Part shown: positions 8,369 through 15,818 of the stretch, one piece after another
Position numbering within the stretch: the first letter of the stretch is position 1
Layout: every line of letters begins with the position of its first letter
Source: DATFDN01 sp963756545
GTDB lineage: Bacteria; Pseudomonadota; Alphaproteobacteria; Acetobacterales; Acetobacteraceae
DNA length: 64,000 bases
Assembly (NCBI GenBank): GCA_963756545.1
Contig: CAVWNY010000007.1
Span: 62,001 to 126,000 of the forward strand
Direction: 5' to 3'
Program-made: the position numbers and the translations under genes
Notes under the pieces: generated by a model
What the model was told of the DNA's origin: nothing
What the model saw: only the letters and a program-made list of their open reading frames with translations
The model's database searches: none

Positions 8369-8773
8369 ATGCGCCCGGTCCGGCTGGCGCAGATCGCGGC
8401 TCAGGCCGAGGGCCTGCGCCTCCGCCGGCGGGTGCGCCGGATCGTGATGCAGATCGTGCTCGCGATCCTCGCACTGCCGTTCCTGTTTGCGGCCCTCGGC
8501 TTTCTCGAAGCAGCTTTCTGGAATTACGTGGCCCGGCATTTCCAGCCCGAGGAAGCCGCGCTGATAGTCGTGGGCGGCAACCTGCTGGTCGCGATGCTGC
8601 TGCTGGGGCTGGCGATGATGCGCGGCAGCGAGGATCGCATCTCGCTGGAGGCCCTGGAGGTCCGCCGCCGCGCGCTGGAGAGCGTGCAACGCAGCGTCAC
8701 GTTCGCCACCCTGATCGGACCCGTCACGGGATTCCTGCTGAACCAGCTTCGCCGCCCCCGCCGCCGCGACTGA
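8369..8773 (+). CDS. Phage-holin-superfamily-like small membrane protein
   Basis: 134 residues with two hydrophobic helices (about residues 26-48 and 64-84), a basic N-terminus, an amphipathic section after helix 2 and a very basic C-terminal end (RRPRRRD). It resembles the DUF1469/holin-superfamily III proteins that accompany YqjD-like genes; I am not certain of the family. The ATG at 8369 follows the previous stop by two bases, so it is co-translated. No enzymatic motif is seen. Confidence 0.6.
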   Translation: MRPVRLAQIAAQAEGLRLRRRVRRIVMQIVLAILALPFLFAALGFLEAAFWNYVARHFQPEEAALIVVGGNLLVAMLLLGLAMMRGSEDRISLEALEVRRRALESVQRSVTFATLIGPVTGFLLNQLRRPRRRD

Positions 8774-8824
8774 TTGAAGTACAGGGCGGCTTGCACCCTG
8801 AGTTGTCCGAGCCAACCCACTACA

Positions 8825-8906
8825 GTCATGCCCGGCGAAGGCCGGGCACCCACGTCTTCTCGTGACCACAAAAGACGTGGGTGGCCGGGCCAAGCCCGGC
8901 CATGAC
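8825..8906. repeat. Long imperfect palindrome, REP-like element
   Basis: Left arm 8825-8858 (GTCATGCCCGGC...CACGTCTT) and right arm 8872-8906 (AAGACGTGGG...GGCCATGAC) pair over nearly their whole length around a 13-base loop. Extragenic palindromes with this GTCATGCCCGG...CCGGCCATGAC frame are widespread in alphaproteobacterial genomes. It sits between two convergent genes (8369 gene and pdxA-like), so it may also act as a bidirectional terminator. Confidence 0.75.
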
Positions 8907-8962
8907 GATGTTTGGGTCAAATGCGATTTCCCAGCACCGCGAGATCAAGCAGAGCGCGACCG

Positions 8963-9997
8963 TTAGGGCGGCTTGCGCCCGCCAGCCAGTCGCAGCGCAT
9001 AGTCGATCGCTTCGACCAGGCTGTCGGCGTTTGCGCGGCCGGTGCCGGCGATGTCGAAGGCGGTTCCGTGATCGACCGATGTGCGGATGATCGGCAGGCC
9101 GAGCGTCACGTTCACCCCCGAGAGCGCCCGCCATGTCCCGGTCGCCGGATCGATGTCGAAGCCCAGCAGCTTGACCGGGATGTGCCCCTGGTCATGATAG
9201 ATAGCCACCACCGCGTCGAACTGCCCGGCGCGCAGCTTCACGAACACCGTGTCGCCGGGGACCGGGCCGGTCACGTCGAGACCGTCCGCGACGCAGGCGG
9301 CGAGGATCGGCACGGTGACGTCCAGGTCCTCGCGGCCGAACAGCCCGCCCTCGCCGGCGTGCGGATTCAGCGCGGCGACCGCGATGCGCGGCCGGGCCAG
9401 GCCCAGATCAAGTAGCGCGGCGTGCGTCAGGTCGATGGTCCGGCGCAGCCGTTCGGGCGTCAGCAGGCGCGGCACGTCGGCCAGCGCGACATGCGTGGTG
9501 ACGTGGCTGACCCGCATCGGCCCGTGCGCCAGCAGCATCACCGACCCGCGCGCGCCGGTCAGGGCGGCGAGCATCTCGGTGTGGCCGGCGTAGTGGTAGC
9601 CCGCCCGGTTCAACGCCTCCTTGTTCAGCGGCGCGGTGACGATCCCGGCAACCATCCCGGCCTGCGCCAGGCGCACCGCCTGTTCCACCGCGAGGTAAGC
9701 GAAGCGCCCGGCCTCTGCCGAGACCTCGCCGCGGCTTATCGCCGCACGCTCCTCCCCGGCTGGCAGGAAGGCGAGGTCCGGCCAATTCTGCCCCTCCACG
9801 GCGTCGGGAAGGTCTGCCGCATTCCTGACGACCTCGCGCGCCTCAGCCAGCGCCGTCCGATGGCCGATCACCAGCAGGCGCAGTTGGCCGGCAGCGATGC
9901 GCGCGGCGAGCTGTCCGCACGCTTTCAGGATAATCTCGGGACCGACCCCGGCGGGATCGCCCATCGTGATCGCGAGACGCGGCGAGGTCGGGGTCAT
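8963..9997 (-). CDS. PdxA2-like 4-phospho-sugar-acid dehydrogenase (PdxA family)
   Basis: 344 residues, full length for PdxA. Motifs: ITMGDPAGVGPEI at the N-terminus and the three metal histidines in YAGHTEML, YHDQGHIPVKLLGFD and HGTAFDIAGTGRA. PdxA oxidises 4-phospho-hydroxythreonine in vitamin B6 synthesis, whereas PdxA2 members oxidise and decarboxylate 4-phospho-threonate or -erythronate to DHAP. The ATGA overlap with a DUF1537 kinase gene is the known PdxA2 context, so the catabolic role is favoured. The true pdxA is probably elsewhere. Confidence 0.85.
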   Translation of the reverse strand: MTPTSPRLAITMGDPAGVGPEIILKACGQLAARIAAGQLRLLVIGHRTALAEAREVVRNAADLPDAVEGQNWPDLAFLPAGEERAAISRGEVSAEAGRFAYLAVEQAVRLAQAGMVAGIVTAPLNKEALNRAGYHYAGHTEMLAALTGARGSVMLLAHGPMRVSHVTTHVALADVPRLLTPERLRRTIDLTHAALLDLGLARPRIAVAALNPHAGEGGLFGREDLDVTVPILAACVADGLDVTGPVPGDTVFVKLRAGQFDAVVAIYHDQGHIPVKLLGFDIDPATGTWRALSGVNVTLGLPIIRTSVDHGTAFDIAGTGRANADSLVEAIDYALRLAGGRKPP

Positions 9998-11073
9998 GCA
10001 GGTTCTCCCGTTTGCGCCAGCAGCCGGGCGAGCAGGCCCGGGTCGCCGAAGGCGCCCGATTTAGACACGATCCGCAGCCCGTCCCATGCCCCGCCTCGCA
10101 GCATCGCGGTCGGGATGCCGGGCATGACCTGGCCATCGACGTCGAGGCGTCCGGCGCCCAATCCGATGCACAGCGCCCGCAGCGTCTCGCCTCCCGAGAC
10201 CAGCAGCGTGCCCGGCGGGTCCATCCGTGCCAGCAAACCCGTGAAGCATGAGCCGATGTGGCGCGCGGCATCCGGCCGCGTCAGGCGGGGCGACACCACC
10301 ACCGCCAAGGCCACCGCGCCGTCCCGTCCGAGAAGCCGGGCGATGCGGGCCGCCTCCTCGGCGTCGCCGCGCGTGATCCGACGCACCCGCGCCCAGGAGG
10401 CCGAGAGCTGCGCGACCGAGGCCGGATGATCCGACCCGATCATCGCCAGGATCGGGTCCGGCAGCGGGGGCGCGGGAACTGGAATCCGACCGGCCAGCGC
10501 GCCGGCCAGCCCGGCGGTGCCGCACCACAGCACCCGACCCGACAGACACCGGCATTCGGCCACCACCTGGTCCAGATCGGCCTCCACCTCGGCGTCCCAC
10601 AGGCTCACTCCCTCGGGCGCCGCATCGCCAGGCCGGCGCAGCTCGGCCTCGAGGCCCACCTCGCGCAGCGCCGCCGCGAGATCGGGGCCGGTGGCGCGCC
10701 ATGCCTCGCCATCGCGGACGAACTGGCGACCGGCGCGCGTCACCCGACCTTGCGCCGGGAACGCGGGGGCGATCACGCAATGGGCGAAGCCGCGCACGCA
10801 GGCGGCGATCTCCGCCGCGACATGCCCGCGCAACAGGCTGTCGATCTTGCGGAATGCGGGATCGGCGTCGTCCAGCACCGGCGACAGCCGCCGGGTCAGC
10901 GCGGCGGCCTGCGCGGCGTCCAACTCGCGCGTGCCGGCGTCGATCGAGGCCGGCCACGGCAGATGGCTCGGCGGCCCCCAGACCGTCGGAACCCGGCCCT
11001 CCACCGGCACGAACCGCGCCGCGCTGTCCAGCGCCCCGGTCAGATCGTCGGCGAGGATGCGGAGCCTGCTCAC
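9994..11073 (-). CDS. Four-carbon acid-sugar kinase (DUF1537 family)
   Basis: About 359 residues. The N-terminal domain starts RLRILADDLTGALDSAARF, the substrate-binding signature, with FRKIDSLLRGH further on; the C-terminal nucleotide domain has LLVSGGETLRALC and MPGIPTA. DUF1537 enzymes phosphorylate C4 of threonate or erythronate. GTG 11073 is taken as the start because the open frame upstream runs into a repeat element. It overlaps the PdxA2-like gene (ATGA), which would act on its product: together, sugar acid to DHAP plus CO2. Which sugar acid is used cannot be told. Confidence 0.85.
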   Translation of the reverse strand: MSRLRILADDLTGALDSAARFVPVEGRVPTVWGPPSHLPWPASIDAGTRELDAAQAAALTRRLSPVLDDADPAFRKIDSLLRGHVAAEIAACVRGFAHCVIAPAFPAQGRVTRAGRQFVRDGEAWRATGPDLAAALREVGLEAELRRPGDAAPEGVSLWDAEVEADLDQVVAECRCLSGRVLWCGTAGLAGALAGRIPVPAPPLPDPILAMIGSDHPASVAQLSASWARVRRITRGDAEEAARIARLLGRDGAVALAVVVSPRLTRPDAARHIGSCFTGLLARMDPPGTLLVSGGETLRALCIGLGAGRLDVDGQVMPGIPTAMLRGGAWDGLRIVSKSGAFGDPGLLARLLAQTGEPA

Positions 11074-11111
11074 ATCAACGGCCCATGGCTGGACCGATCC
11101 GTGCCGCGCGA

Positions 11112-11223
11112 CCCCTCCCCCGCCCCCTCCCGCAAGGGGAGGGGAGGAGCAAGGGGCGACGGGCAAGGGGCGACGGGCCTTCTACTCCCCCTCCCCTTGC
11201 GGGAGCGGACCGGGGGGAGGGGG
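11112..11223. repeat. Palindromic repeat element with an internal 14-bp tandem repeat
   Basis: Two inverted CCCCTCCC/GGGGAGGG-rich arms (11112-11149 and 11185-11223), each centred on a CCCGCAAGGGG or CCTTGCGGG hairpin, flank two head-to-tail copies of GCAAGGGGCGACGG (11149-11162 and 11163-11176). The unit looks like a REP/BIME-type extragenic element. It occupies the gap between the 2-hydroxyacid dehydrogenase and the DUF1537 kinase genes and may end or attenuate the transcript between them. Confidence 0.7.
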
Positions 11224-11256
11224 CGCGCAAGGAACCAATGCGCGGGGCCATTGGTA

Positions 11257-12201
11257 TCACACGACGCGGTGCAGAAGCGGGTTGCCGGCGGCCAGGCGCC
11301 GGCAGTTCTCGGCCGCAAGCGTGAAGCTGCGGTCGAAGGTGCCGCTCGTCAGCCAGGCGACATGCGGGGTCAGCACGACATTGGGAAGCGACAGCAGCGG
11401 GTTGGCGGGGTCCGGCGGCTCCTCGGCGAACACGTCGAGGCCGGCCGCGGCTAGCCGCCCCGTCCGCAACGCCGTGATCAGCGCGGCCTCATCGATCAGG
11501 CCGCCGCGCGCCGTGTTCACCAGGATGGCGCCGGGCTTCATGCGGGCCAGCGCGTCGGCGCCGATCATGCGCTCGGTCTCGGCGGTCAGCGGAACATGCA
11601 AACTGACGACGTCGCACTCGGCCAGAAGCGTCGGCAGTTCGCGCCGTTCGCCCGCCGCGCCAGCTTTGGGGGAGCGCGTGACATAGAGCACGCGACAGCC
11701 CAACGCGACGAGCACCGGGGCCAACGCACGCGGCACGGCGCCATAGCCGACAAGCCCCACCGTGCGGCCGCCCAATTCGCCGATGCCATCCTTCAGCGCC
11801 GGGTCGAGCGCGAAGCCTTCGCCGCACCGCATGGCGGCGTCGAACATGGGAATCCGGCGCAGCGTCGCCAGCATCAAGGCGAGGGTCAGTTCCGCGACCG
11901 CCGGCGCATTCGTGCCGGGCAGGTTGCACACCGCGATCCCGCGCGCCCGCGCCGCCGCCAGGTCGATGGTGTTGACGCCCACCCCGATTTTCTGGATCAG
12001 CCGCAGGCGCGGCGCGGCGGCGATCATCTCCGCCGTCACCGGGCGCAGCGCGTGCCAGAGCACGTCCATGTCCGGCAGCAAGGTCGCCAGCCGTGCATCG
12101 TCGTGCTCCGCGCACATCTCGATCGCGAGACCTTGCCGCGCCACCACGGCAAGCCGCGCGGCGAGGTCGGAGCCGGCGGCGTAGTGGAAGACGACGTTCA
12201 T
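11257..12201 (-). CDS. D-2-hydroxyacid dehydrogenase (SerA/GhrB-like)
   Basis: 314 residues. The catalytic Arg (NTARGGLIDE), Glu (FAEEPPDP) and His (TPHVAW) are all in place, and IGVGVNTIDL is the substrate-side signature. NAD(P)-dependent reduction or oxidation of a 2-oxo/2-hydroxy acid is expected. The dinucleotide loop reads VGYGAVP, so the third glycine of GxGxxG is replaced by Pro, which is unusual. ATG 12201 overlaps the enolase-like stop by one base (TGATG), tying it to that gene. Substrate unknown; context suggests a phosphorylated or free sugar acid. Confidence 0.85.
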   Translation of the reverse strand: MNVVFHYAAGSDLAARLAVVARQGLAIEMCAEHDDARLATLLPDMDVLWHALRPVTAEMIAAAPRLRLIQKIGVGVNTIDLAAARARGIAVCNLPGTNAPAVAELTLALMLATLRRIPMFDAAMRCGEGFALDPALKDGIGELGGRTVGLVGYGAVPRALAPVLVALGCRVLYVTRSPKAGAAGERRELPTLLAECDVVSLHVPLTAETERMIGADALARMKPGAILVNTARGGLIDEAALITALRTGRLAAAGLDVFAEEPPDPANPLLSLPNVVLTPHVAWLTSGTFDRSFTLAAENCRRLAAGNPLLHRVV

Positions 12202-13490
12202 CAACGCCTGGCACGACCGAGCACGGCGCCGCCGGCGAAACGCGCGCGCGCGCCCAACGCCTCCGCAATCCGCAGCGCCTCGTTCCACTTCGCCGTGCGC
12301 TCGCCGCGCGCGATGCTGCCGACCTTGAGCTGACCCACGCCCCAGCCGACGGCGAGGTGGACGATCGTGGTGTCCTCGGTCTCGCCCGAGCGGGCCGAGA
12401 CGACGCCGGCCATCCCGGTTTCGCGCGCGGCGTCCCAGGCCGCGTGCGTCTCGGTCAGGGTACCGCGCTGATTGGGCTTCAGCAGCACCGCGTTGGCCGC
12501 GCCGCGCAGCGCCGCCTCGCGCACGCGGCTCGCCTGCGTCACCAGGAAGTCGTCGCCGACCACCTGCACGCGGTGGCCCACCTCCGCCGTGAACGCGGCA
12601 AAGCCCACATCGTCGTCCTCGGACATCGGGTCCTCGATGGAGACGATCGGGTAGGCCCGGATCCAGCCGCTCAGCAGACGGATCATCCCGTCGGTATCCA
12701 GCTCGCGAGCCTCCAACGCGAGCCGGTACTTGCCGCCGTGCCCGAACTCGCTGGCGGCGACGTCGAGCGCGATGGCCACCTCCGAAGGCGCCTTGAAGCC
12801 GGCCCGCTCGATGGCGCGAACCAGCATTTGCAGCGCCGCCTCATTGGCGCTGAAGGCGGGCCACCACCCGCCTTCGTCGGCAACCCCCGCGAGTTGGCCG
12901 CCCTCGCGCATCAGCTCCCCGGCCGCCCGGTAGACCTCGGCGGTCCAGTCGAGCGCCTGGGCGAAGCTGGTCGCGCCGGGGCAGGTGACGAGAAAGTCCT
13001 GAATATCGACCCGCCGGCCGGCATGGGCGCCGCCGCCGAAGATCTGGATCTGCGGCAACGGCAGCGTGACGGCATCGGCCCCGCCGAGATAGCGGTAGAG
13101 CGGCTCACCGGAGGCGGCGGCGGCGGCATGGGCCACGGCGATCGAGACCGCGATCGAGGCATTGGCGCCCAGGCGGGACTTGCTGGGCGTGCCGTCCAAC
13201 TCGATCAGCCGACGATCGACACCCGCCTGGTCCGCCGCGTCGAGACCCACCAGCGCGCGCGCGATCTCGGTGTTGACGTGGCCCAGGGCGCGGGTGACCT
13301 CGTGTCCCCCGAAGCGCGTGCCGCCGTCGCGCAGATCGAGCGCTTCGCCGGTGCCGGTGGAGGCGCCGGCGGGCGCCATGCCGCGCCCGACCGCCCCGCC
13401 CTCGGTCAGGATGTCGGCCTCGATCGTCGGCCGGCCACGGCTGTCCCAAACGCGGCGCCCATGAACGAAGGCGATGCGCGTGTCCGCCAT
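12201..13490 (-). CDS. Divergent enolase paralogue
   Basis: About 429 residues, enolase length and fold throughout. Kept: metal ligands in ALDVAASEF, SIEDPMSEDD and VVGDDFLVT; general acid Glu in ADEGGWWPAF; general base Lys in LLKPNQRGTLTE; phosphate-loop Lys in GQLKVGS; GAHAGRRVDIQ. Changed: the usual SHRSGETED is SARSGETED (His lost), and the QEF glutamate is Asp (IQDFL). So it probably dehydrates a 2-phospho-acid related to but different from phosphoglycerate. The glycolytic enolase should be elsewhere. Start: 13490, 13505 or 13520 are all possible; three similar RBS-ATG units precede the gene. Confidence 0.85.
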   Translation of the reverse strand: MADTRIAFVHGRRVWDSRGRPTIEADILTEGGAVGRGMAPAGASTGTGEALDLRDGGTRFGGHEVTRALGHVNTEIARALVGLDAADQAGVDRRLIELDGTPSKSRLGANASIAVSIAVAHAAAAASGEPLYRYLGGADAVTLPLPQIQIFGGGAHAGRRVDIQDFLVTCPGATSFAQALDWTAEVYRAAGELMREGGQLAGVADEGGWWPAFSANEAALQMLVRAIERAGFKAPSEVAIALDVAASEFGHGGKYRLALEARELDTDGMIRLLSGWIRAYPIVSIEDPMSEDDDVGFAAFTAEVGHRVQVVGDDFLVTQASRVREAALRGAANAVLLKPNQRGTLTETHAAWDAARETGMAGVVSARSGETEDTTIVHLAVGWGVGQLKVGSIARGERTAKWNEALRIAEALGARARFAGGAVLGRARR

Positions 13491-13535
13491 CCTTTTCTCA
13501 GACATCCTTCCCTCAGGCATCCTGTCCCCCTCGGG
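13488..13535 (-). promoter_or_regulatory. Three tandem RBS-start units before the enolase-like gene
   Basis: On the reverse strand, ATGs at 13520, 13505 and 13490 are each preceded by a purine-rich block ending in AGG (CCCGAGGGGGACAGG, CCTGAGGGAAGG, TCTGAGAAAAGG), spaced exactly 15 bases. This looks like two rounds of duplication of a 15-bp start region in frame. The first two have well-spaced Shine-Dalgarno sequences. The upstream gene stops at 13513, so translation is probably coupled. Confidence 0.5.
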
Positions 13536-14523
13536 CAAGCGCCTCGTCCCAAGCCGCCCGCACCGCGCCGAGCCGGTCGGGGGGCGCCGCGAGCAGCCCG
13601 CGCGAGGCGCGACGCACCCGATCGCGCTGATCCTCGGCGGTAATGTATTCCACCGGGGATTTTCCATCCACCCGCGCCAGCATCAAGCCCGGCAGGAGCC
13701 GTGCCGCGCGCTGCTCCAGACCGGCCGAAGGCTCCCAGTCCACGCCGCGAAGATAGCCGGCGGTCAATGCATCAAAGCAGTCAAGGAAACCCGCGCGCGC
13801 GGTCGGAACCCAGAGGCACTTGAGCAGGAGGTGGTTGAGGCAGAACGCGAGATCGAAAGCCGGATCGCCCCACCAGGCACATTCCGCATCGAGGAACACC
13901 GGCCCGGCCGGCCCGGCGAGGATGTTCTTCGGACTGACGTCGCCATGCACCAGCGCGCGCTTCGTCGCGGCCGTGGTCGCCACCAGCGCCTGAAGCGCCT
14001 CGGCGCGATCGGGATGGGCACGCGCGGCCGCCAGCAGATACGGCTCCAGTCGGATGGCGTGGAAGATCGCATCCGTGGGGAACGCGGCCGGGGCGGACGG
14101 ATCGGCGGCGGTGGCGGCGTGGATGCGCGCGAGCACGCGTCCGACGGCGCCGGCGAAGACCGGATCGGTGCGGCCGTCACGCAGCAGCGCCTTCCATAGG
14201 GGATGCTCACCGGGCGCCAGGTATTGCATCGCCAGCGTCCCGGTCGCGGCGTCGTGGCCGAGGAGCGCGGGGGCGCAGCCCGGCACCGCGGCGGCGGCGC
14301 GGCGCATCCATCGCGCCTCGTAGAGGTTCCGCTCGACCGGCGCGAGCCACTCCGCCGAGACGCGCAGCCGCGCCAGCGCCCGCTTCACGCAGATCGGGCC
14401 GGCCGGAAGATCGACCCGCCAGATGTCTGAGGAGACGCCACCGGTCAGCCGCTCCGCGCCCGGCGGCGTCCCCGCGTTCAGCAGCCCCATGCGGCGCAAC
14501 GCGCCCGCGATCTCGTCGGGCAC
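13513..14523 (-). CDS. APH-fold small-molecule kinase
   Basis: 336 residues of the aminoglycoside phosphotransferase/choline kinase fold. The Brenner catalytic motif LVHGDVSPKNIL and the metal-binding VFLDAECAWWGDPAFDLA are intact; a nucleotide-loop-like LTGGVSSDIWRV lies at the N-terminus. Many such proteins phosphorylate sugars, homoserine or ethanolamine rather than antibiotics. It lies directly before the enolase-like gene and behind the LpoA-like gene (26-base gap), so a metabolic kinase in the sugar-acid cluster is the better guess than resistance. Confidence 0.75.
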   Translation of the reverse strand: MPDEIAGALRRMGLLNAGTPPGAERLTGGVSSDIWRVDLPAGPICVKRALARLRVSAEWLAPVERNLYEARWMRRAAAAVPGCAPALLGHDAATGTLAMQYLAPGEHPLWKALLRDGRTDPVFAGAVGRVLARIHAATAADPSAPAAFPTDAIFHAIRLEPYLLAAARAHPDRAEALQALVATTAATKRALVHGDVSPKNILAGPAGPVFLDAECAWWGDPAFDLAFCLNHLLLKCLWVPTARAGFLDCFDALTAGYLRGVDWEPSAGLEQRAARLLPGLMLARVDGKSPVEYITAEDQRDRVRRASRGLLAAPPDRLGAVRAAWDEALARGGQDA

Positions 14524-14549
14524 GCTCTCGGCTGGAATTGCCGGGGCGC

Positions 14550-15818
14550 TCAGACCGCCGCCCCGGCCGCGGAGGTGGGAGCCGGCGCGATGAGGCGCGG
14601 GCCGCCGGGCGCGATCTGGAAGATGGCGAGCCCGCGTTGGACCTGGCCATCCGGCAGCAGGCGGAACCAGCCGTCCACCCCGGAGAAGCCATCCGGATTG
14701 GTCAGCGCATCGGGAGCGTAGCCTTGGGGCGCGAGCACCCGCGCGATGCTGGCGGCATCGAAGGCGAGATCGGCCGGCCCGGCGGGGGCGGCGCCGTATT
14801 TGCCGCCGAACGTTTGTACGAAGCCGGCGCGGGCGGCCGCGTCGGGTGCCGCGTACCAGGCGCCCGGCACCTGGCCCGAGCCGCTGGCCGGCGCGGCCCA
14901 GAGCGCCGGGCCCATGATCTGCACGGCGGGCGCGGTCACGAAGTAGTAGGGCAGCACCGAGGCCAGCTCGGCCAGCGCGTCGCCGGTGTCGCCCAGGAGC
15001 AGGGCGTCGAACGGCGGCGGCGGCACGCTGGTGCGGGTCAGCCGCTCGGCCTCGCGCCGGCCCTCGGGCGTGCCCTGCGCCTTCGCCTCTTTGATTTGTT
15101 GCTGGACCGGCCCCCAGCGCTGCTCATAGGCCGACAGGTCGCGCATGGCGCTGCTGATCCCCGCCATGCCGGCGCGGTGAAACCGGATCTGGGCGGGCGC
15201 GAGCCCGCGCTCCGCGGCGGCGGCGCTGAGCGCCTGCGCCAGCGCGTGTCCGAACTCGCTGTCCGGCAGCAGCGCCGCGATCTGGCCGCGCCCCTGCGTC
15301 TGGGCGTAGCCGATCAGGCGGCGAACCTGCTGGCCGGGCGTGATCCCGAGGGTCCATACACCGGGGCGTGCGGCGGTGGTAGTGTTGGTGAAGGCAAGGA
15401 CCGGAATGCCCGCCGCGCTCGCGACGGGCGCCGCCGCATCGGTTTCCGCGGCGGTCAGCGGCCCCAGGATCAGCCCCGCGCCCTGTCCGAGCGCGCCGCG
15501 CGCCGCCGCCGCCGCGCCGCCGGGCGTGCCGCCGGTGTCCGCCGGGATCAGCGCCGGGGAGCCGGGATCGGCAAGCGCGAGCTGCGCAGCCTGGAGCATG
15601 GACTGGCCGATATCGGCGCGCGGGCCGGTCAGCGGCAGCAGGATGGCGACCGGCCGCCCCGGCGGGCCGGACGGGACGCCGCCCGGCCCGAACGCCTGAC
15701 CGGGCACGAGCGCCCGCGGTCCCGGCATGAGATAGGGTGGCGAGGACGGGTAGCCGCCGCCCCCGCAGGCGGCCAGTGCCGAGCTGCCGGAAAGGACAAT
15801 GAATGCCCGACGCCGCAT
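14550..15818 (-). CDS. LpoA-like penicillin-binding protein activator lipoprotein
   Basis: About 422 residues. It starts MRRRAFIVLSGSSALAACGG: a short signal peptide with a lipobox (LAAC) at about residue 18. A proline/glycine-rich linker precedes a periplasmic binding protein fold (VAILLPLTGPRADIGQSM, LILGPLTAAET, VLAFTNT, LLPDSEFG). This is the LpoA C-terminal/type I periplasmic-binding architecture used to activate PBP1A from the outer membrane. Being divergent from rsmI copies the lpoA/rsmI arrangement of E. coli. An ATG at 15827 would add three residues and overlap rsmI further. Confidence 0.8.
   Translation of the reverse strand: MRRRAFIVLSGSSALAACGGGGYPSSPPYLMPGPRALVPGQAFGPGGVPSGPPGRPVAILLPLTGPRADIGQSMLQAAQLALADPGSPALIPADTGGTPGGAAAAARGALGQGAGLILGPLTAAETDAAAPVASAAGIPVLAFTNTTTAARPGVWTLGITPGQQVRRLIGYAQTQGRGQIAALLPDSEFGHALAQALSAAAAERGLAPAQIRFHRAGMAGISSAMRDLSAYEQRWGPVQQQIKEAKAQGTPEGRREAERLTRTSVPPPPFDALLLGDTGDALAELASVLPYYFVTAPAVQIMGPALWAAPASGSGQVPGAWYAAPDAAARAGFVQTFGGKYGAAPAGPADLAFDAASIARVLAPQGYAPDALTNPDGFSGVDGWFRLLPDGQVQRGLAIFQIAPGGPRLIAPAPTSAAGAAV

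Noticed and set aside
11074..11166. Longer N-terminus of the DUF1537 kinase
   Set aside because: It is translated repeat sequence (Gly runs) and is not part of the family.
11112..11223. CRISPR array
   Set aside because: Only two short copies without a spacer between inverted arms; this is a palindromic repeat element.
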